A stretch of DNA of 64,000 nucleotides from Rutstroemia sp. NJR-2017a BVV2. Its lineage: Eukaryota; Ascomycota; Leotiomycetes; Helotiales; Rutstroemiaceae. How positions within the stretch are numbered: position 1 is the stretch's first letter; every line of letters begins with the position of its first letter. Positions 37,850 through 52,200 of the stretch are shown one piece after another. The stretch lies in the NCBI GenBank assembly GCA_002946415.1, contig NJPS01000048.1, forward strand, positions 62,001 through 126,000, read 5' to 3'. The translations under genes were made by a program, and so were the position numbers. The notes under the pieces were generated by a model. The model made no database searches. It was not told where the DNA came from and saw nothing but the letters and a program-made list of their open reading frames with translations.

Positions 37850-39480
37850 TAAAGTGAATAAAAATCATGATATTAGTAACGGTCGAAAATAAAATCGATG
37901 ATTTTGATGATTTTAATATTTTTAATATTTTTGATGATTTATCTGATTATTCCTCTTTATAAAAGGAGGAATCAGTTAATTAATTAGAGATTAAATATCT
38001 TGAAGAAGAAGATCTAAATTCTTCTTTATTATCTTTATTACCGTTAATATCTTAATTTATATCTCAACCTATATCTTAACCGATATTATTTAAATCGAAG
38101 GTTTATAGTATTGATACTAGAATATAAGTTATTACTTTATTAGATCGAGGGATTGATATTAAAGAGATCAAAGAAGATATTAATATTTCTATCTCTCAAA
38201 TCTATAAACTTTGAGTAAAAGTAGTAAAGAGAGAATATAATAAAAAGATCTCTAAAATAGTAGAAATATATTATATTGAGGATACTTCTTAGAAAGAGAT
38301 TAATACTATTAATCCTATAATTATTAACTAGATAATCAAGATAGTAATATATAATATTGATTCGAGAACTTGGTTAACTCGATAAATTAAAGAGGAAATA
38401 AAGATCTAGTATAATATCGATATCGGAGCTACTATTATATAGAGGATATTAAATAAAGCTAGCTATATTTCTTATAAGCAAATAGTCAAGCTAGATTTAA
38501 ATATAACTAATAAATAATAACAACTATAATAATATCTTGACTATATCGATTGGACTTTGGAAAATTAGAAGAATATTATATAGATTAACAAAACTAGTAT
38601 TTAAAAAGAAGTATATAGAAATAATATTCGAGTTTGAAGAACTAAGGATAAAGTATTCTATTAAGATTATATTCGATATAGATAGAAAGAGTTTTTATAA
38701 TTTATATAGTAATCTTGTTTCTTATATAACAAAAAAAGTCTTTATTATATATAGAAACTAGAGATAGCAAAAGAGAAAATAGTTAGTAAAAGAGATCTTA
38801 TTACTCGGAATATTATATATTATAAAAATAATAAAATAGAATAGAAACTAATCTTAGATATAGAATAGTTAAGTACTATAAGAACTCAATCTAGATATCA
38901 ACCTCAATTCAATTATATTAAAGAAACTAGGATATATATATAGATTACAAATAAATAAAGAAGTATTAACTAATATAGATATCAAAAATATATTATAATA
39001 TCTAAATTGATTTTATTTATATAAAAGTATATACAAAGTTGTTCTGGAATACTAGTTCAAGAGGATAATATTTTAGTATATACTTCGAAATATTAAGTTG
39101 AAGTTTATATCTTATATAAGATTTTATATTTGCTTTAGCTATTGAACTCTCTTAACTTTAATATAATTGAGTTCTGCTAATAGTATATAAAGAAAGAAAC
39201 TATTAAGAATAAATTATTTAAAGAGAAGAAAATATATCAGATAATATAAATTAAGTATTGGAAGAAGATATCTTAAACTATAATCCAAATATAGATTAAA
39301 CGAATTATAGTTTATATATAAAATAGAATTAGATTAGAAGATAATAACAAGTATAAAGAAGATAGAAATAAAAGGAAATCGAAATAGAAAATATATTGAT
39401 TACTAGATCGAGATAGATAACTATCTTTTCTATTTTTCTATCAATCTTAATATTACTATATTAGGTAAGAAAAAGTCAAA
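37850..39480 (+). mobile_element. Tc1/mariner-type transposase relic
   Basis: Across stops, the plus strand reads as a fungal Tc1/IS630-type transposase. A helix-turn-helix region lies near 38.13-38.26 kb (LLDRGIDIKEIKEDINIS..IYKL). The first catalytic block is near 38.54 kb (DYIDWTLEN-K-II-I-KTS, where WTDE-S is usual), a middle block near 39.06 kb (GILVQEDN, the second Asp with Asn), and a third near 39.15 kb (SLNFNIIE for SPDLNPIE). The limits are approximate because I could not find convincing terminal inverted repeats. Confidence 0.7.
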
Positions 39481-42400
39481 GTTCTATTCTGAAATAGGTT
39501 TAGTAAACTTATAAATCTTAAATTATTTTTATAGAATCTAAATAATCCTTTAAAATATTCTTATCAAATCTAAATCAAATTTTTATATAAGATATTATAA
39601 TTACTAAATTGAAGATATTGAACCAAATCTCTAATATCTTAGATAGTATTTTAGATATTATATATTATAATATAAATTTTATTTATATCTTATTTTTGTT
39701 TATATCTTATTAATCTTATATCTTTTTATCTAGAGTTATCTTTTTTCTATTATCTATAATAATAAGGAAATTGATTCTAATAATATATAAAAAGATAATA
39801 TTCTCTATAAGTAATATAATAGTAGTTATATTTCTAATAATAGAGGAAATTAATTATAACTTTGAGATTTTGGATAATTTTTCTCTTTTTATAGATACTA
39901 GCTAGCCGATATAAGGATATTAAAGAAGAAAAGGATTTTCTTATTAATTTCGACTTTTATTTTTAGAATTTGAATTTGAATATATAGTTTTTCATTTCTA
40001 TTTTATATTTATATATATTGCAACTTGATTTTGTTATATTAGTAATTTCAAATATTTCTAAATAACTTTTTATATCTATAACAAATTTACTTCTAACTTC
40101 TATATATCTTTTGTTAAGGTATAATCTCCTTACTATACTAAATACTATCTTTCTCCTTTTTTATTTTAATAATCTTAAATTAATTCAATTTTCTATTCTA
40201 ATTAGTTTTCTATCTATATTAATAATAATTCAGTTACTTCTTCTTTCTAGTTTATCTATAATTCTAATAAGGAAATATGAAAAATATTATAGATTCGGAA
40301 ATAAGATAGTAATTATATATAATATATTTAACTATAATTACCAATATATTTAAAGATTACAAATAGATCCAAATATTTATCTACTAATTTTATATTTAGT
40401 TTAAACTATTTAATATTATAGAATCTGATTATAACCTGATTACTAATTTGGAATTATTGTTATTTATATTTCGAATTATAAAACTTCTTCTAGTATTCTT
40501 ATACTAAATAGAGATAGATTACTAATAAAATATACTTTCTAATAAATATCTTAATTCTTTCTTTAATATAAAATATTTCTTCTTCAGAAATATTATCTTC
40601 GATATTTTGAATATATAGAACAAAACTATAAAGAGCGATAAATAAAGATATATTTATAAAAATATATTGAGAATTGTTATATACAAACTTTATAAATATA
40701 AACTTTATTAACTAGTTGCTTTAGTTATATATATAATAATAATAGAGATAATATTCAAATATCTAGTTTTAGTATTTTATCTATCTATTAGTTTAAAGTT
40801 GAAATATTATACTAAATCTATAATAGATAGATAAAAAGAAGTAGAATATAGATTAGAAGTTAGATATAAATTAGGTTTTCTAGTTAGTAATAATATTTAC
40901 TAATATATCAAAGTTTTTAAATATCTTCTATATAAAAATCTCTACTAATATAGAAATATCAATTATCTTTGGTTATAGAGATATACTATATTATTTTCGT
41001 GAATCTATTAATAATTACTAGAATCGAGTTATAAATATAACTATTTAGTTTATTTAGTAGTAACTTTATAATAAAATCTATTATAATTTCTTGTTATAAT
41101 CTAATCAAAAGAGAAAAGGAACTTAACTTATTATAAAGTAAATATCTTTTAACTTTCGTTTTCTAATATATTATATAACTATTAATATATTATTTTATAT
41201 CTATTTTTATATCAAATCAAAAATACTTTCTGAATAATAACTCTAAAATTCTGAAAAATCTATAATATTCTATTACTAGATTATTATAGTAATTCTATAA
41301 TAGCTCTATTTTAAAATCTATATCTAGTAATATATAATAAATAATCTCTTTTTTCAAAAATCTATTATTCTTTATTATAATACTTATTTATATTTAGAAC
41401 TTAATATTTTTATTTTGCTTTGATATCGATTTATATTTCTTTTCTTGAACAAAATCATTATTCTACTATAATATTAGGAAAATATTAAAAATTAACTCTA
41501 TTATAGATTTGAATACTATTTCGGTTACTGATATATATAATAACTATAAGATATACTATTTGTAATTAGTAATTCTACTAATAGATTTAAGTATAGTTCC
41601 TTTCTTATATATATAACTTAATTCTATTATTTTTAGTTTTATCTCAAAGACTTTATAGTATAGATATAATAGTTCAATTAATATTATCTTAGTAGTTTCT
41701 CTAGAGAATTATCTATATCGGTTTAATCTCAATCTTAATCTAGATTATAAATAGGAAAACAGATTATTATTATTTATACTAAGTCTAACTATATAGCCTT
41801 TTATATATAGATTCTATATTATATATAGCTAACTAAATAATAATATAGTTTTATCATATTATATATCTTATAAAAGATAGAATAAATTTAATTTTCTAAT
41901 ATTATCTTTAGTAATCTTATTTATATCTTATCTATATAAAGTATTCTTATTTATAAAATAAGTTTATAAGAGATAGAATAAACCTAATTCTCTTATAATA
42001 CTTTCAATAGTTAAAATACTTATATTCTGTTTTTATAGTATAATAATATCTTCAATAAAACTAATCTATTAGAGATAAACCAAATCTAATTCTTTAATAT
42101 AATTCTCAACAAATTCAATATATAGTTTTTATCTCAATAATTTATTTAATTAGCAGAATATACTATCTAATCTATAAATATTATAATTAATATCTATTAC
42201 TATTACTATATTCAGAGTTTGTAATTTTATCTATAAAATAGAGAATATTTTATTTTTAATAATATTTATCTCTTACTGATAATCTAGCTATCTTAATAGA
42301 CTATCTATAGAGTTAAACTTATCTAGATAATACTTAATTATAAAGTCGAATTTAACTAAACTCTTTATCTATTTTATCTAATAATTATTCAACTTCTTCT

Positions 42401-44510
42401 TAATTGCAAAATACTTTAGATTATTATAGTTTATTTTAATTATAACTATTTTATATATATATTGAAGATAATATTACTATTGTTTGAAATTTATAACTAT
42501 AACTATTAACTCAAAGTTGTAGATTTTATATTTGATTTTAAGATCTTATAGTTTATATAAGTAAAAGATAATAGGATATTATCAGTTTAATAATTCTTTA
42601 CTATATAGTTAGAATAAAATCCTTATTATTACAAATCTAGAAATATCGATTTCTAAATAAATCCTTTTTGAAAAATCAAAATATTTAAATATTAATATAG
42701 AGATAAATATATCTTTCAGCTATTCAAATATTATTTATACTTTATCTATTATTTGGAATACTTTTGTTATATCTTTCAGTAAATTAGAAAGTGGTTATAT
42801 AACTCTTAAGTAATCTTCGATAAACTATCTATAGAAGTTAGCAAATTTTAAAAAAATCTATATTTCTTGATAGGTTTTTGATAATAGCTATTTACAGATT
42901 ATAGTAATATATTCTTTTTCTATCTATATATTTTCTATCTTTATAACAAAACCCAAAAAGTTGATTTCTATTAATCCAAACTTATATTTCTTAAAGTTAA
43001 TATAGAGTTTGAATTCTTTAAGCTTCTAAAATATTTCCGTAATAATATTATAATATTTACTCTTATTTTTAGAATAAATAAAGATATTATCGAGATAAAT
43101 AATATAAATTATATCTACTAATCTTACTAGAACTTTATTAATATAAATTTAGAATATAGTCGGAATATTGGATAATCCGAATAATACGATATAATATTTA
43201 TAGTATCTATATTAGATCTAGAAAGCTATTTTCTATTTATTATTTTCTCGAATCTTAATCTTATAATAAATATCTTTTAAATCTAGTTTTGTAAATACTT
43301 TAGTTTAATCTAATCTATCTAATATCTTATTTATAAAAAGAAAAGATATTCGATCTTTGATTATAATTTTATTAAGTTTATAATAGTTAATATAAAGATA
43401 TAAATTATTATCCTTTTTTTTGATAAATATAATTAATATATCTATAATACTAGTTAAGTAATATATCTATTTTCTATCTTTATAGGTTTTGAGATATTCT
43501 TATAAAACCTAAAACTCAAGATCTAATAATAGATATAAAGATCTAAAAAATAGTATAATATTTAGTTTGAGATTAATATAATATTCTATTATATAGTAGT
43601 TAGGAAATATTCCTACTTTTATCTTATTGAAAATATCCTGATATTTCTAATATTTCTATAGTAACTAGATATTTTCTATTTCGATTATTCCTAGTATTCT
43701 TCTTTCTATATTTTATATATTTCTCTATTATTCTAGTATTAGTATATAAATACCGAATTGTTTTTTCTTAATATAATATATAAATTTCTTAGTATCCACA
43801 ACTTCGATTATAGGTAATATATTATTATAGTATTATATATATAATAGCTAATCGATATTAGAGTTTATAGTTTCAAACTATAGAATATCTAAAATCAAAG
43901 TTATTCTTGGGATTTCAAAATTGTATATAATAAAACAATAATTGGATTCTATCTATTTACTACTTGAGTTATTATATAATAATTTAAAATTATAAATATT
44001 ATAAATATAAATTATTTCTTTATTTATAATATATAAGCTTATTGAAAAGTAATTAGAAAGATTTAGTTATTTGTAATTTATAATTAAACTTTATATTATA
44101 TAATTCTTCTTTACTTTATTATCTACTAATATTTATTTTATTCTCTATCTATCTAATCTTTATACTTATATTGAAATAACTATTTTTTTCTTTCTATTTT
44201 CTATTTCTTCAAGAATATCTAGTTATTTAGAGATAGTATTAACTAAGTAATTCTATTTCCTGATAATTATAGTATTATAGAAATTAACTTTAGATAATTA
44301 TTAATATAATATCTGGTTTCGCTATATTTATAATAAGTTACTATTCTATTTATATATCGATTTTACCAATATTCTCTATTGATATATCCAAGTCTATTAT
44401 AATTATAATATCTTCTTTCAATTTCTACTTTATTATCAATTAAAGTCTAGTTAGTTAATATAATTAGTACTTTCTTTTCTTTAATTGAATAATTATTATT
44501 TATCTTCTAG
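39481..44510 (-). pseudogene. gypsy-1 pol remnant
   Basis: Minus-strand remains of gypsy polyprotein. Between about 43.5 and 42.9 kb the translated blocks follow the Ty3 reverse-transcriptase order: Y-KLN, LPLI-ELLD-L, FTKLDL--AY, PFGLTN-P, YLDDI-IYS and LKKCEF-----FLG. RNase H and integrase follow leftward. A block near 40.8 kb resembles the integrase YHPQTDGQTER motif. Every block carries RIP-type stops and substitutions, so no protein can be made. Confidence 0.7.
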
Positions 44511-44695
44511 ATTAATAACTTTTTAGTATATATATTTTATCTTATATTCTACGATTAGATCAAAGAAATTTACAAAATCATCAAACCCAATATAAAATCC
44601 GACTATATATACTTCTGCGGATCGAATCTGCTAGCCTGCTTAGCAATATATCTACTAGTTGTCGAGATATCGTTGTCGCGGCCAAAATAGCGGAT

Positions 44696-44977
44696 TTGGG
44701 AGTTTCAACTTCTCAAAATCCTATCCAAATCGAACCTTCTTTAACCCCAACTTATCAATATACTTCTGGACCTGTTAGCAGCATTATTATTCGATCCTCT
44801 CCTCCTATTAATATCGATATAGAAATGGATAATAGTTCTATATTACCAACTACTTCGATTTTCAATCCAAATTTGGATATATCTAGCCTAAATGAGATTT
44901 TCAGCTCGGATCTACTTAATACTACTATAAGTACTATTATTAGACCCGGCAGAAATATCTACTATCTTCCGAAATAA
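44696..44977 (+). pseudogene. LINE D ORF1 N-terminal fragment
   Basis: 93-codon open stretch at the start of LINE D (MGVSTSQNPIQIEPSLTP...), the least damaged ORF1 start in the window. The same region of LINE B (23.47-23.76 kb) carries stops. It is Ser/Thr/Ile/Pro-rich with no clear domain. Frame is lost afterwards, so this is a fragment rather than a gene. Confidence 0.7.
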
Positions 44978-47900
44978 GCTAATCTCTTCACTTCTTCCAA
45001 ACTAAGCAAAACTATTTGTTTCTCTATTATTGAACCAACTACTCCGGATCTAGCTAGTGCTAAAATTCTCTAGATATATAACTTACTAGTCGAAGTATAT
45101 TCGGCTACTAAATCACATAATAAATAAACTCAAATCCTCGATTTAATCGAGATATTTAGAGAATATATTAAATTAGGAAAGCTATAAAAGGTTACCAACC
45201 AATTAGCTTCTTAGATTAATAATTTGGAATATACTATATAAAAAATCGAAACTAAAACAAAAGCAGCTAGCACTACTAGCGAAGCTAATATTATAATTCT
45301 CAAAAACCTTTCTTAAATCCAATCTAATTCGATTACTATTACTACTATTTCGACTATTTCTTCAACTAAATTATCTTCTAGATCCTCTTTTGCTTTAGTA
45401 GTATTAGTAGGTGATAATAGCAACCTTGGAAACTGGATTAATATTAACAAAACTACTAAAAAAGCTAAAGTTCAAAATCGACTAATTTTGGTTCGAGATC
45501 TCAATATTTCTTTCTCGGTATTAGTTCTATGAAATATTATTAATAAAGCTTTCTTAGATAAAAATATTAAAGAACTAATAGTCTCTTCGATTACTATTAC
45601 TAGTAATAAGAAGAATCTAATAATTACTATAATTGCTTCTTTTACTTCCAATTTTCTACTTAAGAAAAGAGCTATTTGGGAGTATTTAATTATTTTTAAA
45701 TCAATGATTAAAGATGAATCTTGATATAAAGTAGTCCTTTATAGAATTCTCATTTTGAACTTTAATATACTTTACAAAATGGAACTAGTTTTGGACAAAC
45801 TAAAGACTTTTAATTCTAATTTAAATTTAAAATCTATTAGTACCCTTTATTAACTATCTTCGGTAGAAAATCGAGTTGTTAAGTAAGGGGGATCAGTAGT
45901 AGTTTCTTTTGCTACTAAAGCAAAAGCTAAAAAATATATTAGAAACTAGATTTGGATAATTAAAATTAATATTAAAACTGAAAAACTTCTAATTACTTCG
46001 AGATCTATCTAGTATACTAAATACTAAGGATTTGGATATTTGACTAAATTTTGTCGAAAAGGGGCTAAATATAGTCTTTGTAGCGAACCCTATATTATAT
46101 AATAATATTACTACTCAATTTGTAAATAAAATAATTAGAAATATTCCTATTTAGCTTCAAAATATATTAATTGCAAAAATAATTATACTTCTATTTCAAA
46201 AAAGTATGAAATTTATAAAGCTATTAAGGAAGCTAGTCTATAATTAGTACTAATATCTAGATTATCTAAGTAAATCTTAACCAAAGCTTAGTTATAACTA
46301 AATCAGTATTATAATTAGCTATTGAGCTAAAAATCGATTTAATTTTAGTCCAAGAATTTTGGATTATAAATAAAAATCCAGATTACTTAAATAATCGATC
46401 GATTTCTTATATTAGTTTTAATCAAATTCTTCTAATTACTTTGGGATTCAGATCTCAAATATTTATTTATATCTCGAAGATCTATATATCTAGTATTATA
46501 CTAGTTCCTTCGAACCTCGATCCTGATCTACTAGTTCTATTAATAACCGAAGAAAGTAATATATTTAAGCTAGTTAATCTTTATAACGAAAATAGCTAAA
46601 TCGAGGGAATTTCGATCAAAATAGTAGAAAGAAGTTTACTATCTAGAACTATTTCGACTAATTCAATGATTTTGGGAGATTTTAATCTCTATTATCCTTG
46701 ATAGAATCCAAATAGCCAAAATAGTTAAACTAGTACTAAGTTAGTTAGTTGGATAGAAAAGCAAAATCTAGAACTAATTAACAAACCCAAAATAATTATA
46801 TTTTTCAGAGGTATTAACAAATCAGTTTTGGATCTTATACTAGCTATATAAATATTAGTTAGATATATTGAGAACTAGTAAATACTAGATAATTTAGGAT
46901 TTGATTATTTATCAATTTTATTTACTATCAAGGGAAAAAGAGAACTAATACCTTCAAATAAATTAAAAGTAGCTAGTACTTACTTTAATACCAAGTTAGC
47001 AAACTAGGAGTTATTTTCAGACTATTTAGTTAAAATTATTAAAGAATCGACTATTCTAGTTAGTCTCTCTCCTAATTTCACTAGGCTGGGCCTGAAATTA
47101 GATAAGGTTATACAAAATTATCTAGAATCGATTAATTCGAAACTAGTTTCATTAGTTCAATTAGTAGTTAATAAAGCTATTCCCAAGACCAAACCTAGTT
47201 TAAAAACTAAACCTTAGTAGACTTCAGAACTAAAAAAGTTGAGAAAATCTATATTACTAACTTAGAGGAGATTAAAAATCCAAAATAGTCAAGTTAGTTA
47301 AAGTTCTTATTAAGAATAGTACTAATTAACTTGGAATCAGTACTTTTTAAAGATAAAACTAGTTAAAAAGGATTACTGGAATGCTTTTCTTGAAAATAAT
47401 AATTCTAAATCGATTTTCAAGATTTTTAGCTATACCAAATCCTACTTAAACTGATCCCTTCCAGCTATTTTAAATAAAACTAGTTTTAAAGAGAAAGAAA
47501 TTATTTTGAGATCTACTCTCTTTCCTCAACTACCTAGTTCGACTAGTCCAAATTGGGAGAGCTATAAAGTAGTTGATTGGAACTAGCTTAAGCTTGCTAA
47601 CACCGAATTAGTACTAGCTTGTTTAGTTAAAATCAAAGGAAAAATCCCTGGTTTAAATAGAATTATTCAAGAAATTATCAATAAAGCTTATTTAGTTATT
47701 CCGGAGATATTTTATAAGGTTTTCGTTTACCTAATCGACCTTGGTTATTACCCCCGATACTAGTAGCAAGTAACTAGAGCTATTCTTAAAAAACTAGTTA
47801 AATCTGATTATTCAATCCTAAAAACTTATAAAGTAATTTCACTTTTGAACTATTTAGACAAAATTAGCGAAAGAATACTAACAAAAAAACTAGATTATTT

Positions 47901-49076
47901 AGCCAAGATTACTAGCTTACTATATAACTCTTAAATTAGCAGAAGACTCAAAAAATCAGTTATTAATATCGGGTTACTACTAGCAAATAAGATTCAAGAA
48001 AATTATTTAAAAGGTTATAAAATATCTATTTTATTTTTGGATATTAAAAGAGCTTTCGATTATATCTCAAAAAATCAGTTCTTAGCTATTTTAAAAAAAT
48101 TAAAACTTCTAATTAGTTTTATTATTTGGACTAGTTACTTTCTAGAGAACTAGCTACTTTACTTAAGTTTTGATAACCAAATAGAGGATTTTCAATTTAT
48201 TTCAACTAATATTCCCTAGAATAGTCCGATCTTACCGATTCTTTTTTTAATTTATATAAAAGAGCTATTCCTATCGATTTCTATTTCAATCTAGTTATAT
48301 ATAGACGATATCATATTAGCAACTAGCTTAACTAGCTTTAAAAAGAATTGCAAAATTTTGGAAAGAGAAGTTATCAAGCTATATACTCTAAGAGAAGTAA
48401 ATAGTATTAAGTTTGATTTAGCTAAAACCGAACTAATTTATTTTTTCGGGGGTAAACAAGCTACTACTAAAACTAATTCGGTCAAATTACCGAATAATCA
48501 GTTAATACAATTTTCAAAAGTAATGAAATAGCTAGAAATCTGGTTTGATAATACTTTATACTTTAATAAATATATTTCAACTAGAATTAGTTAAACTAAA
48601 TCAGCTTTCTTAAAAGCTAATTGGCTAACTAATATAGAAAATAGATTTTTACTTTATATTATATACTAGCTATACCTTACTTATATTATTAGTATCTCAG
48701 ACTATAGGTTTTCTATATAGTGGAAAAAGTAAGTTAAATTTAAAAGTCAATTCTAATACTTATAAAATTTGGTATTATAGAGGATATTAGAGGTATTTAG
48801 GATTAGTCCAATAATTCTTATAGAAATAGAAACTGTTTTAACATCTCTCCAAACTTACTTAAATACTATTAGTTGTTAATATATATTCTGAGTTCTCAAA
48901 ATAGTAGAAAACCATCTAATTTTCAAAGAAATCTAGACTAAATCGAAGACTAATTGCTATTTTCAAGACTATTTAGTATTTATTTAAAAGGAAATTACCA
49001 AAATAACCCAAATTAAGCAAATTAGATACTCAATATATCTGCTAGTTTAGTTTCAGTATTTGGAATCAATCAGTTC

Positions 49077-49279
49077 TATAATAATCTATATAAAAGTGAT
49101 TAGTCAACTCTCTATTAGAGGTTTACTTAGTTAAACTTCCGGTTATAACCTTTAACTAGCTTTATACTCTATATATAATTAGCTTTCTATATTTAAACTT
49201 CTTCAAGTTTTAAAACTCTCTTAGTTCTTTAGTTCTTAATTCTAAAGTATATTCGATTCTTTCGAGATATATTATTATA
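49077..49279 (+). repeat. gypsy-2 5' LTR
   Basis: 203 bp; pairs with 55344-55546 with mostly transition differences. Confidence 0.88.
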
Positions 49280-52200
49280 TTATTAAGAACTTATCTAACT
49301 ATATTAGTTATATTTGATAGCTTCTAATAATATCAATCTTATTTACTTCTTTACCAGAATATCAATCTAGAGTAGTAGAAGAAAACCCAATTCCGAGTCC
49401 GAGATTCGATATAAGGTATTCTTTATTATTTATAATTATTTACGAATCCCTTTTACTATCTCACTATATACCGAATATCTCTCCCTTATTTAGCTGAATA
49501 AAACAGAATACTTTTTAACTTTTTATTAAGAGAATTAAGAATATATAGCTCTATATCTAACAATTCGGAGATTTAAAGAAAAGAGTAATTTGTTTTACTA
49601 ATAATATCTCTCTTTACCAATATCTTCTAAAGATCAAGAATATTAGATAAATTACTAATATACTTCGGTTATAATAAAACTATCGATTCCTTTATCTTCG
49701 AGCTTCTAATTTAAGATAATCAAAAACTTTTCAAATAAATAAGGAAATAGATTACTAATCTCGAAAGATAGTTTCAGAGTATCTAAATACAATAGTCTAT
49801 TAAGCGAGAAGTAATATAAATATATTTATAGCTTTTACAAATATAGTTCGATTATATAACTACAAATAACTTATAAGTAACCTATAACAATCTATAACAG
49901 ATCAGTTAGCTATTATAATATTTCTCGATTACAAAATCTATAGAATCAAAGTTACAGAACTACTTGCCTAAGGTTACTAATATAACTAATAAACTAAATA
50001 ATAGCTAATAATTCAGAATATCTTTATAGTAAGTTATTATCACTAATTATCTAGAAATATATACTGAAACTTTGAGTTTGTAAGAACTCAAATACTAATA
50101 TATACTAGACCAATTAGAAGATACTATTTTAAACTATATAGAAAACCTTTATTTTTAGTAATTGTTATATCTTAGTACTGAAGAAATTGTTATATAGATT
50201 ATAAATTTCTTAACTAATCCTATAAAGTATAAATATATTAGAGATTAGTTTAAAGTTTTATATATATAAGAAGGAATACTATTTAAGAAGTTCTATAGAG
50301 AATTTTGTTTTCTTATATTACTAGTATAAAAGACTAATATAGAGAACTTATAAGATAACTTAATTATCAAAGTTATTCTATTCTATAAATATATATATTT
50401 TATAGCTTTTCTAAATAGTTACTCTCTAAACGAAAATATTCGATTATACTACTATATCGATATAACTGAAGTTGGTATCAAAACTATCAATATAACTTAC
50501 TATTTTTATAATAAAGATATTTCTTGAAAGAAGTAAAGTACTATTTATTCAAATAATAAATAAGAATTTATATAGTAAATAAAACCTATTTCTATTATAA
50601 TCAACTTAGTATATATTTATATAAGTACCTTATTGCTATTTCAAATCCTTTATTACTTTATATCTAACTATATTACCTATATATAGCTACTAGCTGCTAA
50701 TAAAGATATTAATCCTTTTTATATAAATATAGATTAAATTAGATCTCAAACTCTCTATATTATTAATATAGTAGAATATTAGGAAGAAAGTAATAAAGAA
50801 GAAACTCTTTTAAATACTCTTAAGGATCAAAATTCTATTATATAGATAGAGATTATAGTTTAGGTTATTTATAAAGAAATAGATTAAACAAAAAGTACTA
50901 TCTAGTAAAAAACTTCTTTCTAGATAGATTAAAAGATATAAGATATTTGGATTTAACAAAACTAATAAATAAAGAATATATAATAATATTCTATATTTTA
51001 GCTAAGAATAGATTCTTTTTTCTAACTAAAGCTTTTATTAATTTAGAAACAAATAACTTTGTATTTATTAATACTACTTTCCTTAAATATCTATTTCCTT
51101 TCTTTAAACCTATTTTATATTTATTAAAAATACCTTTGCAGGTTAAGAACTATAATAGTATTAAAGACCCCAAAATTATATATTATACTTTATTTAATCT
51201 TATAATTGATAGTTATATCCAATTATTTACTTTCTTTTTAATTATCTACTTGGATATATAAATAGTGATCCTAAGCTACTATTAGCTAACAGAAAACCAT
51301 ATTTTTGTTGATTGTACTAAGAGAAGACTATATTAGTTTAAGGATATCCCTTGTATTATAATATATATATATAATATTTGTATCTAACTTTAAAGAGATC
51401 AAATAGTTAACCGATATTATCAAGCCGATATAAAATATAGAAATCGATAATTTGATAACTACTAGTAAAAGAAGCAATTAATCGATCTAAGCCTTTTATT
51501 ATTAGATAACTCAAACTCCCTACTAATAACAATACTAATATAATTTGCTCTATCTAATAGATTAAACCCTGTTCTGAGCTCGAGTATACTAACTTGTAAA
51601 ATCGTAATCTTGAAGAAGATCTCAAAAGATGAAATAATAAACTCAATTATATAAATCAACAAACTAGATACTATCTATATTATCAATAGATTATCTTGAT
51701 AGAGTATCTAAATTAAAGAGATTAAGACTATAGAAAAGGAACTAAAGAGAAAAAATAATCTATCTTTATCTACTTCTAAGAAATTACCTAAACCTCTTTA
51801 GTAGTCTTAAGTAAAATATAAATCTACTATTATTAAGATCAAGTCTATTAGTAATATAATCCTAAACCTAATTTGTAAGAAGTATAATAATTATAAACTC
51901 TTCTTAGTTACTTTTTAAAAGATTAATTCTTTAATCAATTAATAATAAGTTTATTAAGATTAATACTTTTAAATAGATAATCTTATTACTTAACTATTTA
52001 AGTCTATAAATCGATATACTATACTATAATCAATCTTATTGATGGATACTAAGATTGAATTATCGATCCTAGATAAGTATATAAATTATATTTATATATT
52101 CTCCAAATAAGAATCAGATATTCTATTTCTATATCGATAATATAACTACAAGATCGAACTTAAAAACAATAATATAAGTATATTAAAATATAGTCTATTC

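Noticed and set aside
40111..40353. Hydrophobic small ORFs in the AT block (also 36261, 50947, 61792)
   Set aside because: Ile/Leu/Phe/Tyr-rich translations are expected from AT-rich DNA. They lie inside transposon relics.
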